A stretch of 64,000 nt of DNA from Bryoerythrophyllum caledonicum. Its lineage: Eukaryota; Streptophyta; Bryopsida; Pottiales; Pottiaceae. Positions 24,946 through 37,474 of the stretch are shown here, piece after piece. The position numbers and the translations under genes were made by a program. A model generated the notes under the pieces. It saw only the letters and a list, made by a program, of their open reading frames with translations, was not told the DNA's origin and searched no databases. Numbering within the stretch: position 1 is the stretch's first letter; every line of letters starts with the position of its first letter. The stretch lies in NCBI GenBank assembly GCA_963971425.1, contig OZ020525.1, forward strand, positions 3,703,560 to 3,767,559, written 5' to 3'.

Positions 24946-26558
24946 CATTATGGGCTCCGTTGAACTACAGAAATTTATATCTTTTGCATGAAATGTCCAA
25001 ATGTAGTAACAGTTGTTGGGAAAAAAGCCCCTACTTGTCTAGTTGGTGTGGAATTTTTTTCACATGAATACAATATACATGATGTTAGCTCGCACTACCA
25101 TGTTATAATTGGTCTCTTTCAAACCTTTTAATTATTTGCTTGCCTTTTCTTTTCTTCAATTACCACATAAGGCTTGTTGATGCTGACATTAGTTTAAGTA
25201 ACAACACATCTATGTGCTTACTCTGGGTTGTACTTTATAATTTCTATACTACCAAAAAAAGAATCGATTCAGTTGTTCAAAATTTATTTACCAAAATTAC
25301 ATCAGGAAAATAGAAGGCACTTTTGTTCATATGTAGATTCATATATCAGAGATATATGTTTCTTATGGTCATATAGATTCCATATGGGTCATAATTGCAT
25401 TCCATATCAATATTGACATAAAATCAATATTGTTTCAAAATTCAATCCTTCTTGAGATCATATTGTAAAAAGACGATATGAAGTTGGTATACAATGTTTT
25501 CAATACAATAATTATCAAAATGAAATATGAAAAATAACTCACAATTTGAAAAAAAGTAGTATGAAACTTTGGACATTTTTTTTTTATGTGGACAATAATT
25601 GACCCAACTAATAGAAATGAAATAATTTTTGCACATTGGAAGAGTGTGAAAAAGAAATCTCAAAAGATTTCAATGTAAAAATCAAAATAAAGAGAAGATA
25701 TGCCTTGACAACGGTTGATGTCCAAATATAAGGTAAAACTCAAAAGGAACTATTCTAAATAAAACATGTACCATCAGTATAAGTTTTTTTAAATTTCCAT
25801 CTGGCTTTTTGCCAATGTCATTTTGTCTTTTCCTTTTAATTTCTTCAATGCGCCAACTCTTTGTAGATGAAAAATCATTTTCCAAATTGGCTTTTGATTT
25901 TTTTGAACAAAGGATGGATATCTCCCATCTACTTAATGATATAAGGTCCCCCATGCATTTTTGGCCCCTATCACCTTTCAAAATCTATACATTTCATATC
26001 AAGTGTAAAAATGTAGTAAAACTTGTTGGAAAACTTGGTCCAGCGTTCAAAACTGACCCTGAATTATTTGGCAGAACCCCCTTCCACTAAAATGCACGTA
26101 ACACACTCAATACTAATTGAACTGACTTGAAATTTGTACCACACAAACTAGACAAAAATGCGCATCTCTGAAAGAAACAAATGTTGGAAAAGGATCTTCC
26201 ACCAAGAAGTTACAACACGCCGAAGTAGCAGTGTTCAAAACTGACCCTGATTTTCTTGGCAGAACCCCCCTTCCACTAAAAGAGTTACATTAACCTCTAA
26301 AGGACCGAGTCGTTTTAGAAGAACCTCTTCTTCGTTGATTAAAAACTACCATATGAACTTTCTAAGAAGATAATCATAGGATCTTCTTCTAAACATACAT
26401 GAGATGATGTGGTAAAAAAGAAGTGAAGTTTGATATACGAATTGAAAGATAATAGCAGTCAAAGTTAGTGTGCATTTTTCCCAACGTTTAGGTCATGGTT
26501 TGAGTCCAATTTTGTAAAGTTAGATACTAAAATTAGGCATTATATTTCCATCAAAGTT
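24946..26558. other. AT-rich intergenic region
   Basis: I see no supported gene. Two direct repeats of about 50 bp (TTCAAAACTGACCCTGA then GGCAGAACCCC) lie at 26,046-26,094 and 26,231-26,281. Confidence 0.5.
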
Positions 26559-26563
26559 AGTTC

Positions 26564-26945
26564 TGTTGAGAGATGGGAAGCAAACAAACCAGATGAACAA
26601 CAAGAATGAACTGTGTCTATGAGCACAGGCCTTGGTTTATTTATCTCGAGGCATTATTGCCTCGGGATTAACGGTAGGTTCAGCTAGTTGTGAGTTAACT
26701 GTAGGTAGCTGGTGGTTAATGCCTCGGTATTAACGGTAGCTGGTAGTTAATGCCTCGGGATTAACGGTAGCTGATAGTTAATGCCTCGGGATTAACGGTA
26801 GCTGATAGTTAATGCCTCGGGATTAACGGTGGCTGGTGGTTAACTGCGTGTTAACTAGAAAGTCTACCTAATCCGGGTAGGTGAGCTGAATGCTCCTGAT
26901 TAAGAACCCCGGAGTGAATGGATGTATATTCATCCTATTTTAACA
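26564..26945 (-). repeat. 3' LTR of the copia element (382 bp)
   Basis: Starts TGTTGAGAGATG and ends TTTTAACA. It contains a 31-bp internal tandem unit (TTAACGGTAGCTGATAG core) with one more copy than the 5' LTR, which accounts for the 31-bp length difference. Confidence 0.93.
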
Positions 26946-27011
26946 CTCCTCTTCGAACGATGATCTTCCTCATTAAAAAAACTTCAAAAATATGAAGGAA
27001 AAAGAGTAAAG

Positions 27012-29702
27012 TCATTGTTCGGAATCTAATTCACTCAGGGTTCTCATACTTGCTGCTGTGATTAATTTCCGGTGTTGGGGAGCGGGTAATGCCTTCATCA
27101 GATCATCGGCAATGTTGTCAACCGATGGGATCTTTTTTACTTGAATCTGATTAGTTTCGGTGAGGTCTTGTGTGTAACCAAAGATGTGGGGGCTGATGTA
27201 TTTGACACGGTCAGCCTTGATGAATCCCGAAGACACTTGCTCGATACATGCTGCGTTGTCTTCGAATATGATGGTTGCGTTGTTTCTAGGTGGGAGTCCG
27301 CTCATCTGAAGAATAGCTTCTTACATGGTGCGGAGCCATACTGCTTCGCGTGATGCTTCGTGGAAGGCAAGCAGCTCGGCGTGGTTGGTGGAGGTGGCGG
27401 TGACCGTTTGCTTGGTTGATCGCCATGATATCGGTGCACCGTTCTTGATGAAGATATAGCCAGTCTGGGACTTGCTGGTCAAGGGATCGGTCTTGAATCC
27501 AGAGTCGGCGTATCCGACTATGTCGTTCGGTGTTTGTTTTCGGTAGTGAAGTCCGAGATCCTCTGTCCCGTGGAGGTATCGGAGGAGGTGCTTGATGCCT
27601 TGCCAATGTCGGGCCGTGGGCTTCTGGCTGTGCCGTGCAAGTACACTGACTAAGAACGAGATGTCCGGCCTCGTGTTGGTGGCGAGGTATAGTAGGGCTC
27701 CGACGGCCGCTAGGTAGTGGGATTTGTCGAGCTCCTCCTCGTTGTCTTCGGTTGGTCGATATGGATCGTCTTTGGTGCGACTCTTGCCAATCATGGGGGC
27801 GGACAACGCGTTAGCATTCTCCATGTTGAATGCACGTAGCATCTTCTTGACGTAGGTCTGTTGATGAAGAAGCAAATTGCCGTCCTCGAAGTGTTTGATC
27901 TGTAGACCCAAGCAGTAGGATGTGCGACCGGATTGAGGTGTGATGGGACCACACCAATCGCCATGGAGGCGGTGTAAGGCGACTGGCATCTCTGTCGGGA
28001 GCTTCCACCTCGACGGCTGTCTTATCAGCTTCCCTTGTATGCATGCGAGGCACTCATCCACGCGCTCCGTGTCGTTGGTGCACAGGTCATGGCCTGTGAG
28101 CTGAGGGATCATCTTCCTCATCATCGTCATTCCCGGATGGCCTAGCCGGCGGTGCCATAGGTTGGCCTTGCTGCTGGTGGCTTGGAACGATGATATCATG
28201 TCCCTAGGGGGTAGGCCCTGATGACACGCTCGAAGGCGTCCATCGGCCTCTTTCTCACCTTTGCAGGGGGGCTCGACTTGCTTGATAGCAAGCTCGTATA
28301 GGCTGTTGGCTCCCGTGTGTGCGGTGGCCAGGATCGTCAGCCCTCGCCTGAGCTCCAGCACCTCTTCATCGTTCTCACGCGCAGTGGAGACGTGGATATT
28401 GTTGGCCCGTAAGTCACGATAGCTGGTCAGGCTACGGGGGGCGCCAGGGGCATACATAGCCCATTCGCAAGTGAGGGGGGCTCCCCCGGGCAGCACTAGG
28501 TGTGCCCGGCCCTCACGAAATCGGAAACTATGTTTCCCTGCGATTGTGACTAGGTCACAAATTTGCCAAGGCTCGTTCCGAGTTTTGAACTCAAAGAACG
28601 CTTGGTCTTGAAGAATGGTGTGGGTGGAGGCACTGTCAAGCAAGGCAATATTGGCCTGATTGGCGGTTTCTCCACTGTTTACCATGTAATTCTCTGGATC
28701 TATCTCACTTAGTATGAGGGAGGGGGCATCGAGAGTGTGAGATTCTCTCTTTGTCCCCTTCAGAGCTTGCAACTCCTCGTACATGTTAGTGATGTATTCG
28801 GATGCACGGCAATCCCTGGCATAATGCCCGGGTCTGCCACATTTACGACACATGCCTTTGACTGTCCTAATGGATGATTGAAAAGATGTTTCGTTTTTGG
28901 GTTTATACGCATACCTCGGGTTTCGGAGATTCTGATTCCACTCTTACTTCGGCTTCCAGCTGCCCTTCGGTTTTCGGCGTGGTGCATCAGAAATGTGTGA
29001 CTCCCGGCTGCCGTTGCCTTATGCTGGCTTGGAATTGTGTGTTTTTGCCGGGTTCGAGGTCTGCGGTTGATGCTGTACTTCGCTTGTATGGATCTCCTTG
29101 GCTGGTCGCGATTCGGCGTTCTTCAATAGCAGTTGTTGTTGCTTCTCAGCCAAGAGCAAGTAAGACATGAGTTCGGCATGCGTTGTGAACCTCATGTTGC
29201 GGTATTGCTGGGCTAAGATCGCGCATATAGGTGGAAACGTTGACAGCGTCTTGTCAATGAGCTCGGTGTCTGCTACTGTGTCGCCGCAAAGTCGGAGTTG
29301 TGCAACGATCTTGTGGAGCTCCGAGTTGAACGCAAGAAAGTTGGGGAAGTCCATGACACGAAGAGGGATCCACTCGCTACGGGCTTGAGGTAAAAATATG
29401 GTCTCCTCGTGTTTGAATCGGGCCTCCAAAGCTGTCCACAGTGCGGTGGGGTCTTCTACCTGGATATACTGCTGTCGCAGTGAAGGATCAAGGTGACGTC
29501 GAAGGAGAAGAAGTATCTGCCATTTGTATGTAGTTGGAATCTCCTCCTCGGGTGTTGGGTTTAACGTGACGTCTAGTTCCTCAGCGCATAAGTATGTCCG
29601 CATGTCTATGTTCCAACCTAAGTAGTTCGATCCATCGGGTTCTAAAGGTTCAAAGATGAGAGGTTGTATGCGGCTATCGCGGGGTGGGCGATGTGCTGCC
29701 AT
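27012..29702 (-). pseudogene. Copia gag-pol, internally deleted with three stops
   Basis: One continuous minus-strand frame of 897 codons from ATG 29,702, broken by three TAA codons (29,019-29,021, 28,944-28,946 and 27,321-27,323). The order is a gag domain (GSNYLGWNIDMRTYL), a CCHC zinc knuckle (CRKCGRPGHYARDC), an aspartic protease (ALLDSASTHTIL), a GAG-pre-integrase domain (LWHRRLGHPG) and the very start of integrase (HGDWCGPIT). It then passes directly, in frame, into the C-terminal reverse transcriptase (LGLQIKHFEDGN) and RNase H (VGYADSGFKTDPLTSKS, EDNAACIEQV). The integrase catalytic triad and the RT YxDD motif are absent. It is a non-autonomous copy with late stop codons; the gag-pol single-frame layout is typical of copia. 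Confidence 0.9.
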
Positions 29703-30120
29703 AGCTATGACTTCTATGGTTTCTACAACAGGTTTGGCTTCAGGTGTCTCTGACTATAAAACTGGCTGTCTAAACAACAAAAGAGAGAAAAAGAAAACTT
29801 CATGTATGTCTACACAAGCGGAGGATGATGAAGAGAGCAAAATAAAATAAAATTGAAAGACATGAGCGAAAGTGTTGGCTGCTCTCGAGACTGCTCGGGC
29901 GATTGCACTCACGAACTTAAACCATCAATCCTCAACAAAGTTGCCGGGTCAGGGAGCCCGGTAAGTTCCCTGCATGACAGCCTCGTGTATTGGACGTGAT
30001 TGGGTTCGTGAAGCACCCCTTCACCGTTCCTCACTCCCTACTGCGATCACTACTACGTGATTGAAGGAAGAGAGAAAAGTAAAAAATCAGCAAGAGAACG
30101 TGAGATACGTGCTGATAACG

Positions 30121-30471
30121 TGTTGAGAGATGTGAAGCAAACAAACCAGATGAACAACAAGAATGAACTGTGTCTATGAGCACATGCCTTGGTTTATTTA
30201 TCTCGAGGCATTATTGCCTCGGGATTAATGGTAGGTTCAGCTAGTTGTGAGTTAACTGTAGGTAGCTGGTGGTTAATGCCTCGGTATTAACGGTAGCTGG
30301 TAGTTAATGCCTCGGGATTAACGGTAGCTGATAGTTAATGCCTCGGGATTAACGGTGGCTGGTGGTTAGCTGCGTGTTAACTAGAAGGTCTACCTAATCC
30401 GGGTAGGTGAGTTGAATGCTCCTGATTAAGAACCCCGGAGTGAATGGATGTATATTCATCCTATTTTAACA
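30121..30471 (-). repeat. 5' LTR of the copia element (351 bp)
   Basis: Near-identical to the LTR at 26,564-26,945 apart from a few substitutions and one missing 31-bp unit. Confidence 0.93.
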
Positions 30472-30476
30472 AGTTC

Positions 30477-30871
30477 AAAGAAAAAAATGAGGACAAATCT
30501 TGGTTTTGTAGAAACATGCACTAGGCTCCAAAAAGATTAATACTTCTTCCATGTCACCTTGAACCATTTGGCTAATATTATTGTTTTCCAGTTTCCTTAC
30601 GTTATTATTTGAAAACATCTACAACCCAATTTTACAAAAAGAAACCCCATGTACTTAAAACATATTCAAATGAAATCATTATAATCGAATAAAAATATAA
30701 ACTAAAAAACAGATACAATCTTCTTTGCAAATAAGATTTTAGAGCAAGTGATAGGAATCCTTGAAAAAGAAGATTTCTAAATAGAGATATTTTAAGCACT
30801 ACAAAAACTCTTGGTTACAATTGTTAGATGGAAAAAATATGGATTTTGATTGGTGGCAGAGATGCTAGATG
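30477..30871. other. AT-rich spacer
   Basis: No supported feature; presumably the 3' flank of the following minus-strand gene. Confidence 0.4.
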
Positions 30872-32305
30872 CTAATGCAATTGGCTGAGTACGCCCTCTG
30901 ATTCTTCTTCATAGCCAGAGTCCAAGTCGTTGCCTCCGAAAGAGGGGAGCTTCACTCCTTCGCCACACTGCACATCAAAAGATGGTCTCATAATCACAAT
31001 CTTCTTATAAATCCCAAAGTATGAACATGACACCCTCTCTAATCAGTTCTACATAACTCTCAATCAATTTAAAATCGGCTCAAAAAAGAGAAAGGTGGCT
31101 AATATTCTCATGCAAACCCTACGACTACCCTGACTTAATTTTAGTGACCACCAAGTTCTTCTATTGATTTGATAATTGTTTAGAGTTAGGAAAAAATAGT
31201 ATAATACATCCAAATAAAGGTGAGTCACTACAAGCAACCTCACTAAAAAAGTGTCACCCTTCACTCACGCAGAACGTGAAAAAGGATGTTTTTTTTTTTT
31301 TTTTTTTCTATTTTGTGACCTAAGTTGCTTGAAATAGTAAGTGAGGAGTGACAGAGTACTAGCAGGAAGTGTAGAAAGAACTCTACCAGTATCATGAAAA
31401 CATCATTCTATTGCTCTAACGATTCTTTTATTCTTACCTTTGGAACTACAACAGGTTTGATTGTCTCTTCTCCATCCGCTTCATAGCCTGTTCCCAGCTC
31501 ACTGCTTCCAATGCCTTTCTCTGTCGGTGGAAGCATTTCCTCATCAAACTGCATGCAAAAAGAGGTTAACCATTTACAACCTAAGGGCTTGGGACATTTT
31601 ACAAGCGTAATAGATTATGTAGAACATCATATACAGAGTGGATATATTTCATCACAACCCCACTCCATGGAAATCACTGCAGCTCGCCAATGCCTACATT
31701 GATCGGATTGGAAAGCTAACTTGCTCAAAGTGCACATTGAAGACCACGACAACAACGGCCAAGTGTGGAAAAAGTTAAAATACCAAGAGCACCAAAATCA
31801 ACGCTCAGAGGCGTTAAAGGGTTAAACAATTGTAACATGGGGAAGGCAGTCGGATCTAGGTAAATCAGTCACCTTCATGAGAGGAGCTGCATCGGCATTG
31901 GCATCGGCATTCTTCTTGGCTTCCTCTTGTTGTGGCCCTCCCTTTTTGGAGAAGAATTCACCCAGAGAATGATTCTTAAACCCTGAAATCAACAAAGTTC
32001 CATGGGAGAAGAGATGAGAATCTGCACGCAACATGATGAAAGACGAAGAGGTGTTGTTTTTCGAAGTATACAGTGAGTTACCTCCATGGCCATGATGGTC
32101 AAGTGTGGTCGTGTCCGGACGCGTCTCATCGTCTGCAATGTAGCCTGCATGTTTTTCTACGATAAACTCAGTCGACCATGTGCATGTTCTTAAAGCCCTA
32201 CTACTCTCTTTAAAGTATTCAAACCACAGTAAAAGATCCACAAACCAACAAAGAAACCAGGAAGAAACCTTCGGATTCAGAGTACGTTCCCTTCTGCTCC
32301 GCCAT
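30872..32305 (-). CDS. Small acidic disordered protein, five exons (138 aa)
   Basis: Five exons at 32,305-32,269, 32,144-32,082, 31,982-31,873, 31,548-31,438 and 30,967-30,872, all with GT-AG borders. They sum to 417 nt and keep one open frame from ATG to TAG. I do not recognise the protein. It is acidic, rich in Gly, Glu and Asp, with no hydrophobic segment. A loosely repeated Gly-Tyr-acidic motif occurs three times (GYIADDE, GYEADGEE, GYEEESEG), each beginning at or near the start or end of an exon. It also has a KNADANADAA stretch. It looks like an intrinsically disordered protein. The consistent phase across four introns argues for a real gene. Confidence 0.7.
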
Positions 32306-32778
32306 TTCCATCGATATTAGATTCAATCCTCCACTTCACCAGCAGCTTAGCCCTGAGAGAAAGCACCCAATCAAAGCGCCCCAACCTTCAAGATATGCTG
32401 CAATAAAGAACCATGTCCAATTCTACAACAAAGTTAATTCTCAAATAGTGAGTAGATTCAACCCTTCACTTCACCAACACCTCAACCCTAGAAGAAAAAG
32501 CATGCACATTCCCAACCTTCAACATATACTGCAACAAAGAACGATGTCCAATCCTATAACAAAGTTGACTCACTTTTGAGCATCTTCTTGATACCCACCA
32601 GGCTGTTTTCTTGACAGCTATTTGCAAAAGTGTGGCCAGGTGTAGCGCCCACCACACAGCACTTGTGAGGCCCGGAACTCATCATGGACCACACCTCATC
32701 ATGTATACTCACATTGACAGAGATTTAGTGTCAGTTTTGTCTAGAGTTAGTGACTTTTTCCAGTTGAGGATTTGGGAG

Positions 32779-33074
32779 ATGGAGTCGAAAGGTTCGCAGC
32801 AAGAGTTCACTGCTCCAACCCCGCAGGTGAGAAAGTTAGCTTCTTTCATGTGTAGGTTTGGTGCAACTAAAGTTGTCTGACATGTGAGTGTCTTTGGAGA
32901 CGCGTCAAGAGTGTGGATGAGGGAGTCGAGTCGCACGGTCGGAGGGAGGATTTGACGGCGGACACGACGGACGTGAAGGCTCCAGGAATCGTGCAGCGCG
33001 TGGTGGAGGAGGTGGAAGCCGTCGCTTCCGAACTGTGGGCTGCCATCACTCCTGGCTCATCGACTCACAAGTGA
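32779..33074 (+). CDS. Small two-exon protein (77 aa)
   Basis: Exon 1 is 32,779-32,826 (MESKGSQQEFTAPTPQ), followed by a 62-nt GT-AG intron and exon 2 at 32,889-33,074 ending in TGA. Exon 2 encodes VKSVDEGVESHGRRED and a helical VVEEVEAVASELWAAI segment. The family is not recognised. It converges with the GH79 gene, 171 bp away. Without splicing the first exon would stop within 35 codons. Support comes from intron size, splice consensus and a coding-like composition only. Confidence 0.45.
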
Positions 33075-33245
33075 TGGAGAAGAAGAAGGAAGTGTTTTTT
33101 TGTTGCGAAGCTTTGTGTACTGATTGGAATGAATTTCTAATGTGAAAAAACCTTTTGAAAGAGCTCAGCAAGCTTGAGCATGAATTTTCCTGGTTTATTT
33201 CATGGTTTGATCAATGAATGGTAGGTAGGAGTACAAGAGATGATG

Positions 33246-36200
33246 CTACCTGACACAGATGGGGACCTGTGCATCCGGCACGACCACGAAGACGATAGAC
33301 AAACCTTTCACCGACACCGCGCCAGAATTCTCCTTGACGATGGCTAGAACATCCAGATCGGGAAGCTCCCCTGACTCCGTCACTTCCAGCGGCGCCCCAT
33401 TCAGCAGCGCGGTCTGGCTGTGAAGCTCCCCAGCAGATAAGTGATACTCATGCCTCACCCCTTCCTTGGACTTGTGCGAGGGAATCAGCTTCACTTTCTT
33501 GTGCGTCTCTGTCAGCTTCACGTTCACGGTGGAGTTGGAGAGGTTGAAGAGGAGGACGGTGAGGCCACCTCCGGAGCTGATGCTGTGCGCTTGGCAGTGC
33601 GTGTAGGCTCTTAGTTGTGACCGGTGTTCGCTGGGGACCGTTGTGGCCAGGACTGTGGCTCCCATCAGTCTCTTCCAGAGAATAGCGCTGTGGAAAACAC
33701 TGGTTACTAGTCTCCACAGAAGAGAATTAAGGTAGATCAATCCAGATAAAACCTTAGTTTACAGATCTCTTAGTTTGAAAACTCCTTAGTTTTACCTGTA
33801 GAGATCTGGGTTGGGCCGAAAAGTGGAGGAATTGAGGAGGCCATAGTTACCGCCGATGAGAGTTTGTCGGCAGTACGCTTTGACGTTGAACGTTGCCGCC
33901 ATTGCGAGCTGATCCAAGTACCTGCACAGAACCTTGACACAGATTTCTCACTGACTTATGGAGTTACATGGATAGTCGTTCTTTGGTTAGTTGATATACG
34001 AACCAGAAGCTGTTGACAAAAGCATTGCTGACGAGGTGTTTGCCGCTGTTGTAAGCTCCACCTGCTTCGCCCACCCACGCCACCGCCCACGGAGCGGTGC
34101 TCTGGAGGATGTTCTGTATGGCGCGGTAGTTGTCTAGATCGTTGTCCAACACAGACGAGTTCAGGATCCTCTCCACCAAGTCCTCACTATTACCTGCACA
34201 CACAACAATAGGAGGTGTCAGATGCAATGATCCTGTTCCTGCAGGTGGCATGATCATGGTTTCTGACCTGGGCCGAGGTTGTAGATGTGGCGGGTGACGG
34301 CGTCGACCACACCGGGCCCGGACTCATTCAACAAGGTGACATAGAAGGTGTACTCATTCCCCGCAACATTTCCAGTTCCGTCCGGTGCCACCACCAACGG
34401 CCTCTGATCGGTGTCTTTGTACAGCGCGTCGACAACAGAGCGCAGCTGCTTCATGTCTAGTGCGTATCGCGTCCCGGGAATGCTCGTCACGACGCGGTTC
34501 ATGGTCAGCTCGTTCCCTGCACACACACAAACAATCAGCAGCTTCAGTGTGCTCGGCTTCAACTAAGGTAGAGGTACCTTAACCAGCAAACTAAATAAAT
34601 GTCATGCACATGTCACATGTCATGTGATAACTCATTTTCTGCATGCCCGTGTCATGTGATACTAAATTGAATACACATTTACATGTCATATGACATGGAC
34701 ATGCAGAAAATGATAACATGGACATGCAGGAAAATGACAATTTGTTGAGAAACAATGTGTCTTTCAGTTTCTTCCACAGAATTTGTATTTTGGAAAAGCT
34801 CATCCTCTGCAAGCTCACCAAACTGTTGGGGGCAAACTTTGTAGGGTAAGGGTTAGGGCCCCGAGCTCACCAAGCTCCCACGCCTCCACGACGATCCCCT
34901 GCTCAACCGTGAACTTGATGAAATTCCGCGCGTTGGAGGGATCCCAAGGCCCCCACTCCCCAGACTCAAGACGCGACCGGTTGAAGAGCGCATTCAACCC
35001 AAACGCCACCAAAACCCTGCAGCACACAACCACCAAATAACACTCAACCTCCAACCTCTCCACAGCAATCAGAAAACAAATCCTCTTACCCCGTTTCGGC
35101 AAAGAGATCGTTGAGCGCGACCCAGCGCTCCATCAACAGGCACCCTCCTTGGTAATCCGAGATGAAGGAGTCGTCCTTCACTAGCGGCAGACATGGCTGA
35201 TCCGCACTTAATCCAATGTCGTAAATAATCTGGTCCTGCACTGTGCCTCCCAGACGAAGCCGCAACGGAGACAACGCTGCATGTGCAGATGCATATTCAT
35301 CAAACTACAACAACAAGAAGACCGTCACATAAGCTAGCTGCGAATCCAACAACAGCAAAAGCTGGCTCCTTGCCTCCCAAACACAACTCTCTCAGTCCCA
35401 AAGTCCATACACGGCACTTTGCGAGCCAGCTGCATGTGCACTTGGGACATGTGAGAGACAAATCATGTGACATGATCACTGCTGCAAGTAACTAACTGGC
35501 ATCATGGTGCATTTGCGGAGGGGATGATCAATTGTGTGTACCTTGCAGAGACTGCTTGAGGAGTGGATGAGAGAGATTCTGCACAGAACATGCACAATTT
35601 ATGGTCAGCAATTAATCTAATCTTATCTACCCGGGCGGCTCCAGATACAGATTGTGTTGTTGTTTTATTTTCTGTACTTAGAGTGACCAACTCATGCTGT
35701 CATGTCCCTGGCGCTAGCTGCTCTTCATGATGGATGCAGTGGTACTGGCAATTCAATCCACTTTGTGTGAATGTATGATGCTCAAGCACAGGGTCATGCT
35801 CATCAAGGCCATTAACACTGAAGCGCTTCACGACCATTAACACACTGATTAGCTGGTCTCCTTCTACTGGTAAACCATCATTCAGTGTCAATAATCTCAG
35901 TAATTGGACGTATTAGGAAGTGATCAAACCCAGAGTTTGATCAAAACTACCTCCTACCACCAAAAATAAATAATATGAAGGCTCTGGCCAATCTCAAATA
36001 GAAGCAGCTTCATGCCAAATCAAGCAAATTTCAGCCACTTTGCGGATAATATCTCTATCATGTGACATTAGTCAGAGATATGTTATGAACAATTGAATTC
36101 CAGCACATGCAACTTCTTGCCATGAATCTGACACAAATTTGGAAATCTTGCCATGGAGATGTGATGACTCATTAACATGGTATCACGTCAGTTGGGATCA

Positions 36201-36537
36201 TGGAATCTAGTCTTGCACATGATAAACACATGTATTTCAGAAGGAAACAAGAGAACACATGTTTGAATAATATTGACCAGGTCGAGTGGAGTCTACTCAC
36301 GAGATTGAGGATGGAGGCGTGGTCCCAGGAGCAGCTGCCGTAGCTGCACCGATCCTCCGGATACCAGTCCAACGTCGCACACAGGAACGCCATGTCGACG
36401 GTGGCCATGACAGCACCTGCATCCACTTCCACTTCGCAATGTTGGGTGCCATCATCTTTGTGACTCTCGAGGCTCACTGCTGCCGTGTAAACATACAGAG
36501 ATAGGAGCAGTGTTACTAGCAATCCAGCAGCCTCCAT
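33246..36537 (-). CDS. Heparanase-like protein (GH79 beta-glucuronidase family)
   Basis: Eight exons: 36,537-36,301, 35,578-35,542, 35,276-35,090, 35,016-34,871, 34,516-34,268, 34,193-34,004, 33,921-33,796 and 33,687-33,246. All have GT-AG borders. Together they give 1,614 nt, an intact 537-aa protein, the usual length for plant heparanase-like enzymes. A signal peptide covers the first 25 or so residues. The acid/base glutamate lies in WELGNELT (E205) and the nucleophile in AWVGEAGGAY (about E328). LRLGGTVQDQIIYDIG and VSNAFVNSFWYLDQL are further family blocks. Secreted enzymes of this family remove glucuronic acid from wall arabinogalactan or flavonoid glucuronides; which applies here is unknown. 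Confidence 0.95.
34517..34870 (-). other. GH79 intron 4 with reiterated CATGTCAcatG motif
   Basis: This intron (354 nt) holds a cluster of ACATGTCA / CATGTGAT / GACATGGACATG words at about 34,600-34,730 that can pair with one another on the opposite strand. It is a short palindrome-rich tract with no coding potential. The function is unknown and may be nothing. Confidence 0.5.
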
Positions 36538-36807
36538 GGTATGAATAATATCCGTGCACTTCTTTGCCGGGGGCGTTTTTAAGGCGGATGACAGACAGAC
36601 AATGTTCAACCACTTCATTGAAGTGGAGCCTTGGACGTCCCATGAGCTGGGTCGGAGACATGTACGCCAAGCTGGGATTGATGTGAACAATATTGCTTGC
36701 ATTAAGTGCCACGGTACGTGATTGGATTGTACAAGCACATGCACTTAGAGTGACTTGCACATGAACCCGCCAAAACTGGAGCTTTTCCGCATGTTTTACT
36801 ATCCATC

Positions 36808-36893
36808 AACAACTTTTGGATCAATGCTTTGTGTCGTGTTTCCTACACCAACAACTTTTGGATCAATGCTTTGTGTTGTGTTTCCTGGATCTC
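36808..36893. repeat. 43-bp tandem duplication
   Basis: Two copies of ACAACTTTTGGATCAATGCT then TTGTGT-GTGTTTCC, in the upstream region of the GH79 gene, differing at a few bases. Confidence 0.8.
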
Positions 36894-37202
36894 TTGATGA
36901 TCTCAATTTGCATTTTCACCTGTCAAAGTCAGAGGAGTCCACAAAGACACATCTACGGTCAATGACACCCATGTTTGCTGCATTTGAAACCTAGTATATT
37001 GTTGGCACAAAATCCTAGGTTTGTTGTTGACGTACCAAATTAAGAAATTGTGTTGTTGACGTACCAAAGTAAATAATTTAAAGATACTTGTCAATTTACT
37101 ATTTTCTTCAGATTTTATAAAGAATAAAATAACTCATTTGGTTGATGTTTGTTGGCTCAATCATTTTATGCATGTCTTATCAAATTTAATTTTTGTAAAA
37201 AT

Positions 37203-37474
37203 TCATTTTGTTTGGATCACTGTAACTCTAAAAATGATGTTTTAAAGTGTATCCACACTAACTGATTTATGAGTGCCACAAGTTTTTACTCTTGCTGAAT
37301 ATTTTTACCAACTTTGTCTACAATGATCCATCTCTTTGAGTAGTATAGATAGATGTGCTTTTGGTAAAAATCTTCATCAAATGTAAAAAACTAGAGCACT
37401 TCCAAATCATATACGGTAGTGTGGATACACTAAACATCATTTTCGGTGCATCACTTTTGATTCCAAATGTGTTG
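37203..37474. repeat. Foldback element, about 270 bp
   Basis: Two imperfect inverted arms of about 105 bp. The core ATGATGTTT(TAA)AGTGTATCCAC at 37,233-37,258 pairs with its reverse complement at 37,416-37,444. Matching continues outward (GTGAT-CA) and inward (ATTTTTACC). The transcript would form a long hairpin. It is a MITE-like foldback or a young inverted repeat; I could not define a target duplication. Confidence 0.65.

Larger units (their letters stand above)
26559..30476 (-). mobile_element. Ty1/copia element with target duplication AGTTC
   Basis: A complete insertion spanning 26,564-30,471 (3,908 bp) between LTRs, flanked by the 5-bp duplication AGTTC at 26,559-26,563 and 30,472-30,476. 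Coding is on the minus strand, so the 30,121-30,471 LTR is the 5' LTR. Just inside it lies a primer-binding-like site (minus strand CGTTATCAGCACG), and just upstream of the 3' LTR a purine tract (GAAGAGGAG). It is only 3.9 kb because the integrase core and most of the reverse transcriptase are missing. Confidence 0.92.

Noticed and set aside
31287..31308. Poly-T run as a LINE/SINE tail or terminator
   Set aside because: It lies inside the predicted intron of the five-exon gene, with no element sequence or target duplication beside it.
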